IMG/VR virus record: IMGVR_UViG_3300034375_009562 | Span: 1 to 58,908 of that record | DNA: 58,908 bases | Strand: one strand, 5' to 3' | From: a virus | Shown: positions 29,969 to 38,065 of the stretch, one piece after another | Position numbering within the stretch: position 1 is the first letter of the stretch | Layout: each line of letters starts with the position of its first letter | The notes under the pieces: model-generated | What the model was told of the DNA's origin: nothing | The model's input: the letters and a program-made list of their open reading frames with translations, nothing else | Databases searched by the model: none | Made by a program: the position numbers and the translations under genes

Positions 29969-31023
29969 TGTAGCTTTTCTCCCGAATACTCTATCTCTGA
30001 ATTAATAAAGTCATAAAACTTTTGAACAGCAACCTCTTTGAATTTAGCTTCTACATCAAAATCTGCATATTGAAGCATAGGAACATGACGAGCCATTAGT
30101 TCTTCATCCCAGTATGTTTCTGAATGCGCATTAGGCTTCATCCAGTAGTCTGGATTTTCGGGATGAAACGACTGAGACTTGTGGAACAGCGGGCGTACGC
30201 TTTTCCAGCTTTTAACTGCTTCGATAAAGAGGTCGTCTGTATGAGAGATGTGTTTGACATCTCGCACTTTTCTATTAACTGTTTTTTCTCCGAAAGCGAC
30301 TTTTTCTGTTTTAACCATTCGATGGCAGGCATAGTGGTGTGTGTCAAGTGTACAGCGGATCGGAATTCTCTGTGCAAGTTCAACGGTATGTTCAATGTCG
30401 TATCCGTTGGGCTTATCTTCATTCTCGACTGCGAGACACTGCTGTGCGTAGTCGGAGAGATAGGGGAAGTGCGTAGCAAACCGTTTGATCCCAGCTTCAT
30501 GTGTTCCTCCATATAGTCCCTGAAGATGAATGTTCATTACAAAGTCTTTAGCTTCAATACCCATTAGTGAGCCATATAGTGCGTGATACTCTAGATCTTT
30601 AATAGAGTTTTCTACAACACTTGGCTTATCAGAAGCCAGAACAGTATATTGCCCAGGATGGACACTAACACGTATTTCATTTTTACGTGCACTATCTCCT
30701 GCTCTAGAGAGAATTTCTGTAATATCTTCCCAAATTTCCTGATACCACTCACGGGTAAAGTCGAGAGTGTAGCAAGGAAATAACTCAGATGAGATACGAA
30801 AACTGCGTAAATGTACTGGTTGAGTTGGAAAATATGTTTCCAAAACATCCGCCAACTTACGGCAATTCTCCAAAGCTTTTGTTTGAACACGCTCTTTTCC
30901 ACCTTCTTTAAGCGCATAGGTTTTTGTGGTTGTTCCAAAATTATACCTTTTTGCAAGCTGCTTATCATGAAACTGGCAGCACTGTGAGATGCGCCAATTA
31001 GTTTTTGTTTTGTTGAAATACAT
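29959..31023 (-). CDS. uvsE: UV damage endonuclease (UvdE/UvsE)
   Basis: 354 residues, a TIM-barrel enzyme that nicks 5' to UV photoproducts. Visible family motifs: WRISQCCQFHDKQLAKRYNFG start, VSVHPGQYTVL (metal ligand His), LAVENEDKPNGYD (Glu ligand) and CTLDTHHYACH. AGGAG lies 6 nt before the ATG but sits in the 3' arm of a perfect 12-bp hairpin (31029-31071), with a promoter whose start point falls inside the loop. Expression from that promoter should free the site; read-through from upstream should hide it. Useful to a phage in sunlit water. Confidence 0.92.
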   Translation of the reverse strand: MYFNKTKTNWRISQCCQFHDKQLAKRYNFGTTTKTYALKEGGKERVQTKALENCRKLADVLETYFPTQPVHLRSFRISSELFPCYTLDFTREWYQEIWEDITEILSRAGDSARKNEIRVSVHPGQYTVLASDKPSVVENSIKDLEYHALYGSLMGIEAKDFVMNIHLQGLYGGTHEAGIKRFATHFPYLSDYAQQCLAVENEDKPNGYDIEHTVELAQRIPIRCTLDTHHYACHRMVKTEKVAFGEKTVNRKVRDVKHISHTDDLFIEAVKSWKSVRPLFHKSQSFHPENPDYWMKPNAHSETYWDEELMARHVPMLQYADFDVEAKFKEVAVQKFYDFINSEIEYSGEKLQCQ

Positions 31024-31028
31024 AAAAA

Positions 31029-31071
31029 ACTCCTGATTAGAATGTATATCTACTATACGCTAATCAGGAGT
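31029..31071 (-). promoter_or_regulatory. Perfect 12-bp hairpin covering the uvsE ribosome-binding site
   Basis: Arms ACTCCTGATTAG (31029-31040) and CTAATCAGGAGT (31060-31071) are exact complements with a 19-nt loop. On the minus-strand RNA the second arm contains AGGAG, 6 nt before the uvsE ATG. Followed by TTTTTT, so it might also act as a weak terminator for upstream read-through. Confidence 0.7.
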
Positions 31072-31080
31072 AGTTGTCAA
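31052..31080 (-). promoter_or_regulatory. Internal promoter for uvsE
   Basis: On the minus strand TTGACA (31080-31075), 17 nt, TATAGT (31057-31052). The predicted start near 31045 is downstream of the first hairpin arm, so this transcript cannot form the hairpin. Confidence 0.65.
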
Positions 31081-31097
31081 TTACAATTTTGATTTAA

Positions 31098-31439
31098 CTA
31101 GTCATCATCTTCAGATTCATTAGAAGTAATTGAATAATCACTATACTTATAAAAGTCGTAAACTGTGTCCATATATTCTGATGCTAAAGTTACTTTAGAC
31201 TGTAACCAAGCAGGAAACTGTTCATCATCTTCGATCATTTTGATAAGCTCAGAGGCTTGAGCTTCCATACGTCTAAGCTGAGTACGAACCATATAGCCTT
31301 CATAATCATACTCTTCACCAGGACCTGCCTTTTGTGTAAGTTGCTTTTCTCGTTCATGAAGTAGATTGACTAAATCTTCTTTAACAACTTCATCAAGTTC
31401 CCAATTAGGATCTAATAGGTTTTTATTCTCAATGCTCAT
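31098..31439 (-). CDS. Hypothetical phage protein (113 aa)
   Basis: Helical, ending in a strongly acidic tail (SNESEDDD). The segment AWLQSKVTLASEYMDTVYDFY resembles a motif in small proteins near structural genes of marine phages (WVQSK-x-TxA-x-DY-type). Probably virion-associated or an assembly factor; unproven. Confidence 0.55.
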   Translation of the reverse strand: MSIENKNLLDPNWELDEVVKEDLVNLLHEREKQLTQKAGPGEEYDYEGYMVRTQLRRMEAQASELIKMIEDDEQFPAWLQSKVTLASEYMDTVYDFYKYSDYSITSNESEDDD

Positions 31440-31795
31440 CTTCTAGGTCCTCCTTTTTTGGGAGACTTTTTAGAACCACCTGGGCCTGCCCAAAGTTTTT
31501 TACGCGCCCAGTAGTTAGCGGAAAACTTATCATTTTTTGTTAACTGACCCGATTTATTTTTGATGCCTGCGCTACGAGCCATATAACTTTTACGTGCTGA
31601 TTCTGAATAGTTATGTCCGTAACCTTTATGCCCAAAACGAACTACTTTGATCTCATCGCCTTTTTTAGCGAGCACAACTTGTTTGTGTTGAGATCCAGAA
31701 GTGTTGCGTTTTGGTTTATTAAATCCTGGAAATGTTTCTCCACGATACTTAATTTTTCCGCTTGGAAGTCGTTTTGCGTCTTTTGCTTTTGCCAT
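31436..31795 (-). CDS. Basic phage protein with conserved SANYWARKKLW motif
   Basis: Start at 31795 (MAKAKDAKRLPSGKIKYRG) is preferred, six codons into the longer frame. Very basic, 119 residues. KSYMARSAGIKNKSGQLTKNDKFSANYWARKKLW is a conserved block in cyanophage and other marine phage proteins of unknown function that are encoded near structural genes. ATG overlaps downstream by 4 nt. Likely DNA- or virion-binding. Confidence 0.6.
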   Translation of the reverse strand: MAKAKDAKRLPSGKIKYRGETFPGFNKPKRNTSGSQHKQVVLAKKGDEIKVVRFGHKGYGHNYSESARKSYMARSAGIKNKSGQLTKNDKFSANYWARKKLWAGPGGSKKSPKKGGPRR

Positions 31796-31799
31796 TGTT

Positions 31800-31982
31800 T
31801 TATCCTTTACCAAATATATGTTGTGTTTTAAACTTGTGAGCCTGAAGCCAACTCTCTATTGAAATCAAAAGTAGCTGATTATGTTCTACCTTATATTTGT
31901 TAACTTCTATGAAAACTTTTTTACTATTTGTTTTTATAAAATCCAACTTAAGACTATTAAGTTTGAATATTTCCGACAGCAT
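31800..31982 (-). CDS. Possible small protein (60 aa) overlapping a tail gene end
   Basis: ATG at 31982 lies inside the last codons of the tail gene (26-nt overlap) and no clear ribosome-binding site is seen. The product (MLSEIFKLNSLKLDFIKTNSKKVF...) is mixed helix/strand. It fills the 140-nt gap before the next gene, but chance cannot be excluded. Confidence 0.35.
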   Translation of the reverse strand: MLSEIFKLNSLKLDFIKTNSKKVFIEVNKYKVEHNQLLLISIESWLQAHKFKTQHIFGKG

Positions 31983-33645
31983 TGAAACCAGAAGTAAACT
32001 CTGCTATGTCTGTAGCAGGAGAATCACTAGCAAAAGGATATTTTTGAATAGAGTTATCTAATGTGGGGTCTGCTGGTGTTCCAGTAGGACCTGCATATCT
32101 ACCTGATAAATTATACCCATGAGTAGTACTAGAGCTGCCAGTTGTGTGATCTTGTCTATAAGCTAACTCTGCAATATCTGTTGCATTTGTATCTGATGAA
32201 AAAGGAAATTTTTCAATTTGGTCTGAAGCAGGAGTAGTAAGCCCAGGTTGAAAACCTCCATGCACGTAACCATTTTCAGTACTGTTAGAGCCAGCTACAA
32301 GATATTTTCCAGCTGTTAAATCTCCTGTAACTGTAGCAGTTGAATCACTACTACCAGGCACTTTAAATATTTGAGATATGGCAGGACTAGTGGGAGTACC
32401 TGTAGGGCTGATATTACCTCTTGCTCCCGCAAAATACATAGTATCTGGTGATGCGATACCCGCACCTCTACCCTTTATAGTACCGACTCCTAAGTCTGAA
32501 GTTACTTGCGATCCTGGAGAATCAGAAGAAAAAGGAAACTTTTGAAATGATTTACCATACGTTTCTTGAGGACTCGCTTGCACCTGAAAACCTCCAAATA
32601 AATATCCATGAGTCGTGGTCATAGTTCCTGAGTTATTATCAATACTATTAGCTAGTTCTGCAATATCAATAGAAGACGAGTCAGAAGAAAATGAAGTTTT
32701 TTCAATTGCATCAGTAGAACTAGTAGGAAGTCGTCCTCCTGCTACATATCCGTAGGTATCAGAATGATGTCCTGATCCTCTGGTGCCATTATAAGTTAAC
32801 TCTCCTACATCTACACTTGGAGAGTCTGAGGTAAAAGAAGTTTTTGTTATGACATCAGTAGACGCTGTTCCATCATGCTGACCCATTGTGTAACCAAAAC
32901 TTGTTCCTTGAAAGTTAGATGAACTACCTGCCGCTACAGTTGCAATCTCACCTGTATATGGTAAATAACGTACTTCAACATCAGTACCATTTAAGATAGG
33001 ATAAGTGTTATTAAGTGTAAGAGTAGTAGAGCTTACAACGTAGTTAATTCCTGGCTCTTGTATTAATCCGCCGACTGTAACATATAGTGTATATTCAGGG
33101 CGATTATCCGTACTAAGAGTAACTGTGTTAGAAGTACCGTCTAGTGTAAAGTAATCAGACTTAATATCACCTGCATACATGCTAAAGGTTAATGACTGTG
33201 CATCAGCATTAGCTAAGATGGAGATACCATTGCCAGTTGCAAATATAACGTTATCTGTAGCTGTAGCAGCTACTACATTCGCGTCACCGACTGTAATTGT
33301 ACTAAAAGAGTTTGCAGCGTCAGCTGCATAATTAGTATTAGCATAAGCTGCGAAAGTATCTAAGTTAGCTTGAACAGTGTCAATATTTGTATTAGAAGAA
33401 GATAGCAATGAAATTGTACTAGTAACATTATCTTGTACAGTATCTATATTAGCTGTAAGTTGTGTATTTACTGCATCAGCATTTGACGAAACAGTACCAA
33501 CACCTGCAACAGTTAATGAGAGTTCTTTAAACTCTACTGAATTATTTGCTGCTACATAGGTTAAGACGTGTTGATCTGTTACACCTTCATTACCGTCTGA
33601 AGCTGTATTTGAGATTAAACCTATATTTAGTTTATTAATTGCCAT
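31957..33645 (-). CDS. Tail fibre-like protein with six kelch-type repeats (copy 1)
   Basis: 562 residues. About 1-125: predicted coiled coil (NTQLTANIDTVQDNVTSTI). About 125-240: beta domain (YFTLDGTSNTVTLSTDNRPEY ... DVEVRYLPY). Then six repeats with FPFSSDS, a TDIAEL-like strand and a GYxxGG turn, suggesting a beta-propeller or kelch-like receptor-binding head. The N-terminal 240 residues are almost identical to copy 2 and differ greatly in the repeat part, as expected for adhesins that share a baseplate anchor but vary their tip. AAGGTAGAA precedes the ATG. Confidence 0.75.
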   Translation of the reverse strand: MAINKLNIGLISNTASDGNEGVTDQHVLTYVAANNSVEFKELSLTVAGVGTVSSNADAVNTQLTANIDTVQDNVTSTISLLSSSNTNIDTVQANLDTFAAYANTNYAADAANSFSTITVGDANVVAATATDNVIFATGNGISILANADAQSLTFSMYAGDIKSDYFTLDGTSNTVTLSTDNRPEYTLYVTVGGLIQEPGINYVVSSTTLTLNNTYPILNGTDVEVRYLPYTGEIATVAAGSSSNFQGTSFGYTMGQHDGTASTDVITKTSFTSDSPSVDVGELTYNGTRGSGHHSDTYGYVAGGRLPTSSTDAIEKTSFSSDSSSIDIAELANSIDNNSGTMTTTHGYLFGGFQVQASPQETYGKSFQKFPFSSDSPGSQVTSDLGVGTIKGRGAGIASPDTMYFAGARGNISPTGTPTSPAISQIFKVPGSSDSTATVTGDLTAGKYLVAGSNSTENGYVHGGFQPGLTTPASDQIEKFPFSSDTNATDIAELAYRQDHTTGSSSTTHGYNLSGRYAGPTGTPADPTLDNSIQKYPFASDSPATDIAEFTSGFNAVGNIQT

Positions 33646-33657
33646 TTACGTTCTACC

Positions 33658-35241
33658 TTATACCTGTTGTCCGGCAGCTTGGGTAACGCCAATAACAAGT
33701 TCACCAACATCTGCTGCGCTTGCATCTGAAGAGAAAGGAAACTTTTGAATTACAGTTCCGTTAGAAACATAACCTGAAACAGTTGAATTTTGTGTTGCGG
33801 CTAATGTAGTTGTTGCTAATAATTCTCCTACATCTGTAGAGTTACTATCACTACTGAATGAGAATTTTTCGATGGTATCAGTATCTGCAGGACTACCTAC
33901 ATAATCAGTACCTCCAGATGTATACCCGTGAGTACTTGAAGAATTACCTGCACCATACATTTTTGTCACTGTTAAGTCTCCAACAGCACTAGCTGATGCG
34001 TCTGAAGAGAAAGGAAACTTATCAATAGTATTCACTCTAGCAGGAGATTGACCTCCACTATAATAGCCATGAGAGGGAGATGACTGAGCTGCTCCTGTAT
34101 ACCTAGCTTGTGTTAATTCACCAACATCTGCTGTACCTGTATCTGATGAGAAAGGAAATTTTCCTATAGTATCTACAACAGTAGGTTGAAAACCCCCAGA
34201 AATATAACCATGAGAAGAAGATGACTGACCGCCGTGCCACTTAGTAGCGGTTAATAGCTCTCCTACATCAGTGGCATTTCCATCAGATGTGAATGAAAAT
34301 TTATCAATCTCATGTCTAATAGTAGTTGTGCTTCCTCCCGATGAGTACCCATGAGTCAAAGAAGAATGTCCAGCTAAAGCTTGACGAGATAATATTGTTG
34401 TTCCTATGTTAGTAGATGAAGAATCTGACGAGAAAGGAAATTTTTGAATTGGATTATTAGCTGGTGATCCTCCCGTTACATAACCAAAACTAGATCCTAT
34501 AATTCCAGGAGATGAACTACCTCCTGCCGTCACAGTTGCAATTTCTCCTGTATACGGTAAATAACGTACTTCAACATCAGTACCGTTTAAAATAGGATAA
34601 GTGTTATTAAGTGTAAGAGTAGTAGAGTTTACAACGTAGTTAATTCCTGGCTCTTGTATTAACCCACCTACTGTAACATATAGTGTGTAATCAGGTCGAT
34701 TGTCGGTACTAAGAGTAACTGTATTAGCGGTACCATCTAATGTAAAGTAATCAGATTTAATATCGCCTGCATACATGCTAAAAGTTAGTGATTGAGAATC
34801 AGCATTAGCTAAGATGGAGATACCGTTACCTGTAGCAAATATAACATTATCAGTAGTTGTAGTAGCTACTACATTAGAACTTCCTACTGTAATTGTACTA
34901 AAAGAATTTGCAGCATCAGCTGCATAATTAGTATTAGCATAAGTAGCAAAAGTATCTAAATTAGCTTGAACAGTATCAATATTTGTATTTGATGAGGACA
35001 GCAGTGAAACTGTACTAGTAACATTATCTTGTACAGTGTCTATATTAGCTGTAAGTTGTGTATTTACTGCATCAGCATTTGATGAAACAGTACCAACACC
35101 TGCTACAGTTAAAGATAGCTCTTTAAATTCTACTGAATTATTTGCAGCAACATACGTTAAGACGTGTTGATCTGTTACACCCTCATTACCGTCTGAAGCT
35201 GTATTAGATATTAAACCTATATTTAGCTTATTAATCGCCAC
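33658..35241 (-). CDS. Tail fibre-like protein with six kelch-type repeats (copy 2)
   Basis: 527 residues. Same architecture as copy 1: near-identical coiled-coil and beta anchor for about 240 residues, then repeats containing KFPFSSD, DVGEL and HGYxSGG (HGYSSGG, HGYISGG, HGYYSGG, HGYTSGG). The two genes are adjacent (12-nt gap) and arose by tandem duplication. The anchor is a DNA-level repeat (coding positions near 32,930-33,645 and 34,520-35,241) and could recombine. Confidence 0.75.
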   Translation of the reverse strand: MAINKLNIGLISNTASDGNEGVTDQHVLTYVAANNSVEFKELSLTVAGVGTVSSNADAVNTQLTANIDTVQDNVTSTVSLLSSSNTNIDTVQANLDTFATYANTNYAADAANSFSTITVGSSNVVATTTTDNVIFATGNGISILANADSQSLTFSMYAGDIKSDYFTLDGTANTVTLSTDNRPDYTLYVTVGGLIQEPGINYVVNSTTLTLNNTYPILNGTDVEVRYLPYTGEIATVTAGGSSSPGIIGSSFGYVTGGSPANNPIQKFPFSSDSSSTNIGTTILSRQALAGHSSLTHGYSSGGSTTTIRHEIDKFSFTSDGNATDVGELLTATKWHGGQSSSSHGYISGGFQPTVVDTIGKFPFSSDTGTADVGELTQARYTGAAQSSPSHGYYSGGQSPARVNTIDKFPFSSDASASAVGDLTVTKMYGAGNSSSTHGYTSGGTDYVGSPADTDTIEKFSFSSDSNSTDVGELLATTTLAATQNSTVSGYVSNGTVIQKFPFSSDASAADVGELVIGVTQAAGQQV

Positions 35242-35253
35242 TTATGTTCTACC

Positions 35254-36879
35254 TTATATTTGTGCCGCAGCCATCTGTGTTCCACCACCGATTAGTGTAG
35301 CTACGTTAGTGGCTGATACGTCGCTTGAAAAAGTAAACTTATCAATATTAGTTTGTGCAAGCCCACCACCAAAAGAGTAACCATTGAGAGTACTTTGAGT
35401 TCCTGTATTTCCATATCTAGCTACTGAAAGTTCGCCTACATCACTTGAGGTAGTATCAGAAGAAAACGGATATTTTTCTATTTGATCAACGCCATTGTTT
35501 GTATTACCATAACCTCCTATTCTATATCCATGAGTTGATGAACTACTACCTGTAGCTCCTGCTTCATATGTGCCAAGTGTCAGATCTCCTACTAACGTAG
35601 TTCCTGAGTCAGAAGAAAATGGATGCTTTTGAATAGTTGTTATACTCGATGGAGATTCGTTAGGATCACGTCCTCCATGTAAATATCCGTGAGTAAAGCT
35701 AGAAGTACCACTAGGAGATTCTAGCTCATTATTACTGGCTATTTCTCCAACGTCTGAAGATCCTGTGTCAGAAGAAAAGGGAAATTTTTGTATTGTGCTC
35801 AGAATCACTGAGGAAGGGTTTGCTGCGCCCCCTGTACTATAACCGTGCGTAGGAGAGTTAGTGCTTCCTGGTTTACGTACTGCAGTTAATAGTTCTCCTA
35901 CATCAGTGCCTCCCGAATCTGAAGAGAAAGGAAATTTACTAATTGCATCAACACCTGTTGGGAAAGATGTAGGATTAAATCCCGCAAAAACATATCCTGA
36001 AACTGTAGATGATGCACCTGCCGATCTTCCGTGTCCAATAGGCAGCTCTCCTACATCTGTAGCGTTTGAGTCTGAAGTAAAGGAGAACTTTTGGATACCA
36101 TCAGAATATGTGTTGCTGGGTTGTCCCGCAGAGGCATATCCAAAACTAGAACCTAAAACTATGGGAGATGAAGGAGTACTAATACCAGGTGTATTCTCTG
36201 TAGTGTTAGGAATCCAACGTACCATAACTTCAGTTCCGTTTTCAATAGGAAGTGTATTCATGAGAGTAAGGGTAGTTGAAGACACTTGATAGTGTAAATT
36301 AGGTGACTGTAATAGTCCTTCAACAGATACTAAAATATCTAAATTAGAAGAGGCAGCTTGTGTTAATGTAAAAGCATTAGTTGATCCATCAGCTATAAAA
36401 TAGTTATTTACTGAGTTAGAAAGAGAGGCTTTAAAAGTAATAGTGTCCGATGCAGCGTCAGCATTAATAGTAATATTATTACCTGCTGTAAAGGTAAGAG
36501 TGTCTGTAGCTACATTAGCTACAACATTTGCTCCGCCAGCTATTAACTTTGTAAAAGTATAACCTGTAACAGCCCCAAAAGTTGAATTAGCATAAGTAGC
36601 ATAGGTATCAATGTTAGATTGTACAGTACCAATGCTTGCATCTAGTGCAGTAATATTAGAAGATGCTGAAGCAACATTGTCTTGTACAGTATTAGTATTA
36701 GACGATACATTAGCATCTAATCTATTTAGGTTATCTTGAAGTACATCTGAGTTACCGCCATCAACTGAAGAAGAGGTAACAAACTCTACTTTAGCATTAG
36801 CATCTACATACTGTAAAATATCGCCATCAGAAGCTCCTGTGACATCAATTAATTGAGGAAATACTTTTCTTAAACTCAT
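35254..36879 (-). CDS. Tail fibre-like protein with six kelch-type repeats (copy 3)
   Basis: 541 residues. Repeats of the same kind (GSSFGYASAG, SGYVFAG, HGYSTGG, HGYLHGG, HGYRIGG, NGYSFGG) joined by KFPFSSD...DVGEL, but the N-terminal part (MSLRKVFPQLIDVTGASDGD) has diverged from copies 1 and 2. It keeps the coiled-coil/beta order (TVQDNVASASSNI; NYFIADGSTNAFTLTQ). It may be a different fibre segment or an older duplicate. Confidence 0.72.
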   Translation of the reverse strand: MSLRKVFPQLIDVTGASDGDILQYVDANAKVEFVTSSSVDGGNSDVLQDNLNRLDANVSSNTNTVQDNVASASSNITALDASIGTVQSNIDTYATYANSTFGAVTGYTFTKLIAGGANVVANVATDTLTFTAGNNITINADAASDTITFKASLSNSVNNYFIADGSTNAFTLTQAASSNLDILVSVEGLLQSPNLHYQVSSTTLTLMNTLPIENGTEVMVRWIPNTTENTPGISTPSSPIVLGSSFGYASAGQPSNTYSDGIQKFSFTSDSNATDVGELPIGHGRSAGASSTVSGYVFAGFNPTSFPTGVDAISKFPFSSDSGGTDVGELLTAVRKPGSTNSPTHGYSTGGAANPSSVILSTIQKFPFSSDTGSSDVGEIASNNELESPSGTSSFTHGYLHGGRDPNESPSSITTIQKHPFSSDSGTTLVGDLTLGTYEAGATGSSSSTHGYRIGGYGNTNNGVDQIEKYPFSSDTTSSDVGELSVARYGNTGTQSTLNGYSFGGGLAQTNIDKFTFSSDVSATNVATLIGGGTQMAAAQI

Positions 36880-36892
36880 TTAAATTCTCTCT

Positions 36893-37198
36893 CTAAACTC
36901 CAAAACTCTCACCACAACCGCACTGAGCTGTAGCATTTGGATTTATTACTTTAAGATATGATCCACCTAGTTCAGAAATATAATCTACAGAAGACCCTAA
37001 AACAAACATCTCAGCTAATTCATCTAAAACTAAAATATCTTCTATCAGTGTACCTTTATCGGTGTCGTTAGTCAAATCCCATTTATATTGAAAGCCAGAA
37101 CACCCTCCACCTTCAACACTTAAGTATACATATTGTTTAGAGTGTTCTGCAGTAATTTTTTTTAAATATTCTTTAGCTTTGTGTGTTAGGTTTAACAT
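36893..37198 (-). CDS. A-type iron-sulfur carrier (IscA/SufA/ErpA-like)
   Basis: 101 residues, standard size. Conserved cysteines are present: GGGCSGFQY (Cys33) and QCGCGESF (Cys93, Cys95) near the C-terminus. Carries Fe-S clusters to target enzymes. In this genome the radical SAM protein and the exonuclease-like protein are possible clients. Start overlaps the APEPVK-repeat gene by 26 nt. Confidence 0.92.
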   Translation of the reverse strand: MLNLTHKAKEYLKKITAEHSKQYVYLSVEGGGCSGFQYKWDLTNDTDKGTLIEDILVLDELAEMFVLGSSVDYISELGGSYLKVINPNATAQCGCGESFGV

Positions 37199-37412
37199 TT
37201 TTCACCTTTTTTGGTGCAGTCTTAACAGGTTCTGGAGCCTTAACAGGCTCTGGAGCCTTAACAGGTTCTGGAGCTTTGACAGGTTCTGGGGCCTTTCTAT
37301 CAGCTAAAAATATTTTAATAGATGAAGGTCCGTACCCTGCACGTCCTAAATATGTTTTAGCTTCTTCGTCATTCATTGAAGCAATTGCTTCCATAACTTG
37401 TTCATCATTCAT
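37173..37412 (-). CDS. Small protein with APEPVK tandem repeats (79 aa)
   Basis: N-terminal 38 residues look like a small helical domain (EQVMEAIASMNDEEAKTYLGRAGYGPSSIKIFL). Then four APEPVK units form a stiff Pro/Lys linker and a basic tail (TAPKKVKNVKPNTQS). The Pro-rich linker and location beside tail genes suggest a virion or scaffold protein. Confidence 0.6.
   Translation of the reverse strand: MNDEQVMEAIASMNDEEAKTYLGRAGYGPSSIKIFLADRKAPEPVKAPEPVKAPEPVKAPEPVKTAPKKVKNVKPNTQS
37222..37293. repeat. Four 18-bp tandem repeats encoding APEPVK
   Basis: Units at 37222-37239, 37240-37257, 37258-37275 and 37276-37293 differ by one to three bases each (plus strand ttaacaggttctggagcc type). In-frame, so copy-number changes would only lengthen or shorten the linker. 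Confidence 0.9.
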
Positions 37413-37414
37413 TA

Positions 37415-38065
37415 TTAATCTCCTTGATAAGGTGCGCCCTCATCGTTAAACTGTGTAAAGTATGAGTTATCTGTAAAAACATTTCTAGAATTTTCTACAG
37501 AATAAACTGTTTGGTCTATTAAGTAACCAGGGTTTTCTTTAATTGGATTATAAACCCAGGCATCATCTTGCCAAATAATTCTATTATTAGGATAGGCAAA
37601 AAAATTACCATCATCCATAGCAAATAAATGTGCACATTTATGTTCAGGATGCTCAGAAAAATTAGTATCAGTATTACCTGCTTTATTTTCCCAGCCCCAG
37701 TCTAGTGTATAGCGATAGATACCTGTATGTTTATTTCCTTTGTAGTCTATCAAAGTACCTCTTAAATTTGCTAGTCTATTTCTAACCTGTACATCAATAT
37801 AAGGCGAAAAACAATCCCAGTACATATGTATATTTAAAGGTAGCTTTGGAGCATCTTTCTTCCAACAAAAAGCGTGTATAGGTCTTCTTGTCCAGTTTAC
37901 TCCGTTTTCCAAGAACGCTTCGAAAAGTGGTACTCGTTTTTCCATTGAAACAACAGAGTGAATATCACAAGGGGTATAGTCTCCGTAGCCTTTTGTATGA
38001 TTATAAAGATACTCGTTTCTAATATAAGCTGTTATACAAGGTAAATTATGATTTAAGTATGCCAT
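37415..38065 (-). CDS. Hypothetical protein (216 aa), possibly structural
   Basis: Rich in Trp, Asn, Tyr and Asp (RRPIHAFCWKKDAPKLPLNIHMYWD, YRYTLDWGWENKAGNT, NNRIIWQDDAWVYNP), beta-rich and without signal peptide. It starts within the end of the ATE-like gene (13-nt overlap). Position beside tail-protein genes suggests a minor virion or glycan-binding protein; no family recognised. Confidence 0.55.
   Translation of the reverse strand: MAYLNHNLPCITAYIRNEYLYNHTKGYGDYTPCDIHSVVSMEKRVPLFEAFLENGVNWTRRPIHAFCWKKDAPKLPLNIHMYWDCFSPYIDVQVRNRLANLRGTLIDYKGNKHTGIYRYTLDWGWENKAGNTDTNFSEHPEHKCAHLFAMDDGNFFAYPNNRIIWQDDAWVYNPIKENPGYLIDQTVYSVENSRNVFTDNSYFTQFNDEGAPYQGD

Noticed and set aside
30124-30516. Overlapping ORFs on both strands inside uvsE
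   Set aside because: The UV endonuclease motifs fix the true frame; the others lack conserved features.
35861-36289. 142-codon plus-strand ORF in the tail gene
   Set aside because: It is the antisense of repeat-rich tail sequence; the low-complexity composition keeps frames open by chance.
31957-36879. CRISPR-like repeats
   Set aside because: The repeats are in-frame protein repeats of unequal length with no constant direct repeat or spacer pattern.
37183-37449. Plus-strand ORF with TGSGAL repeats
   Set aside because: It is the exact antisense of the APEPVK repeat.
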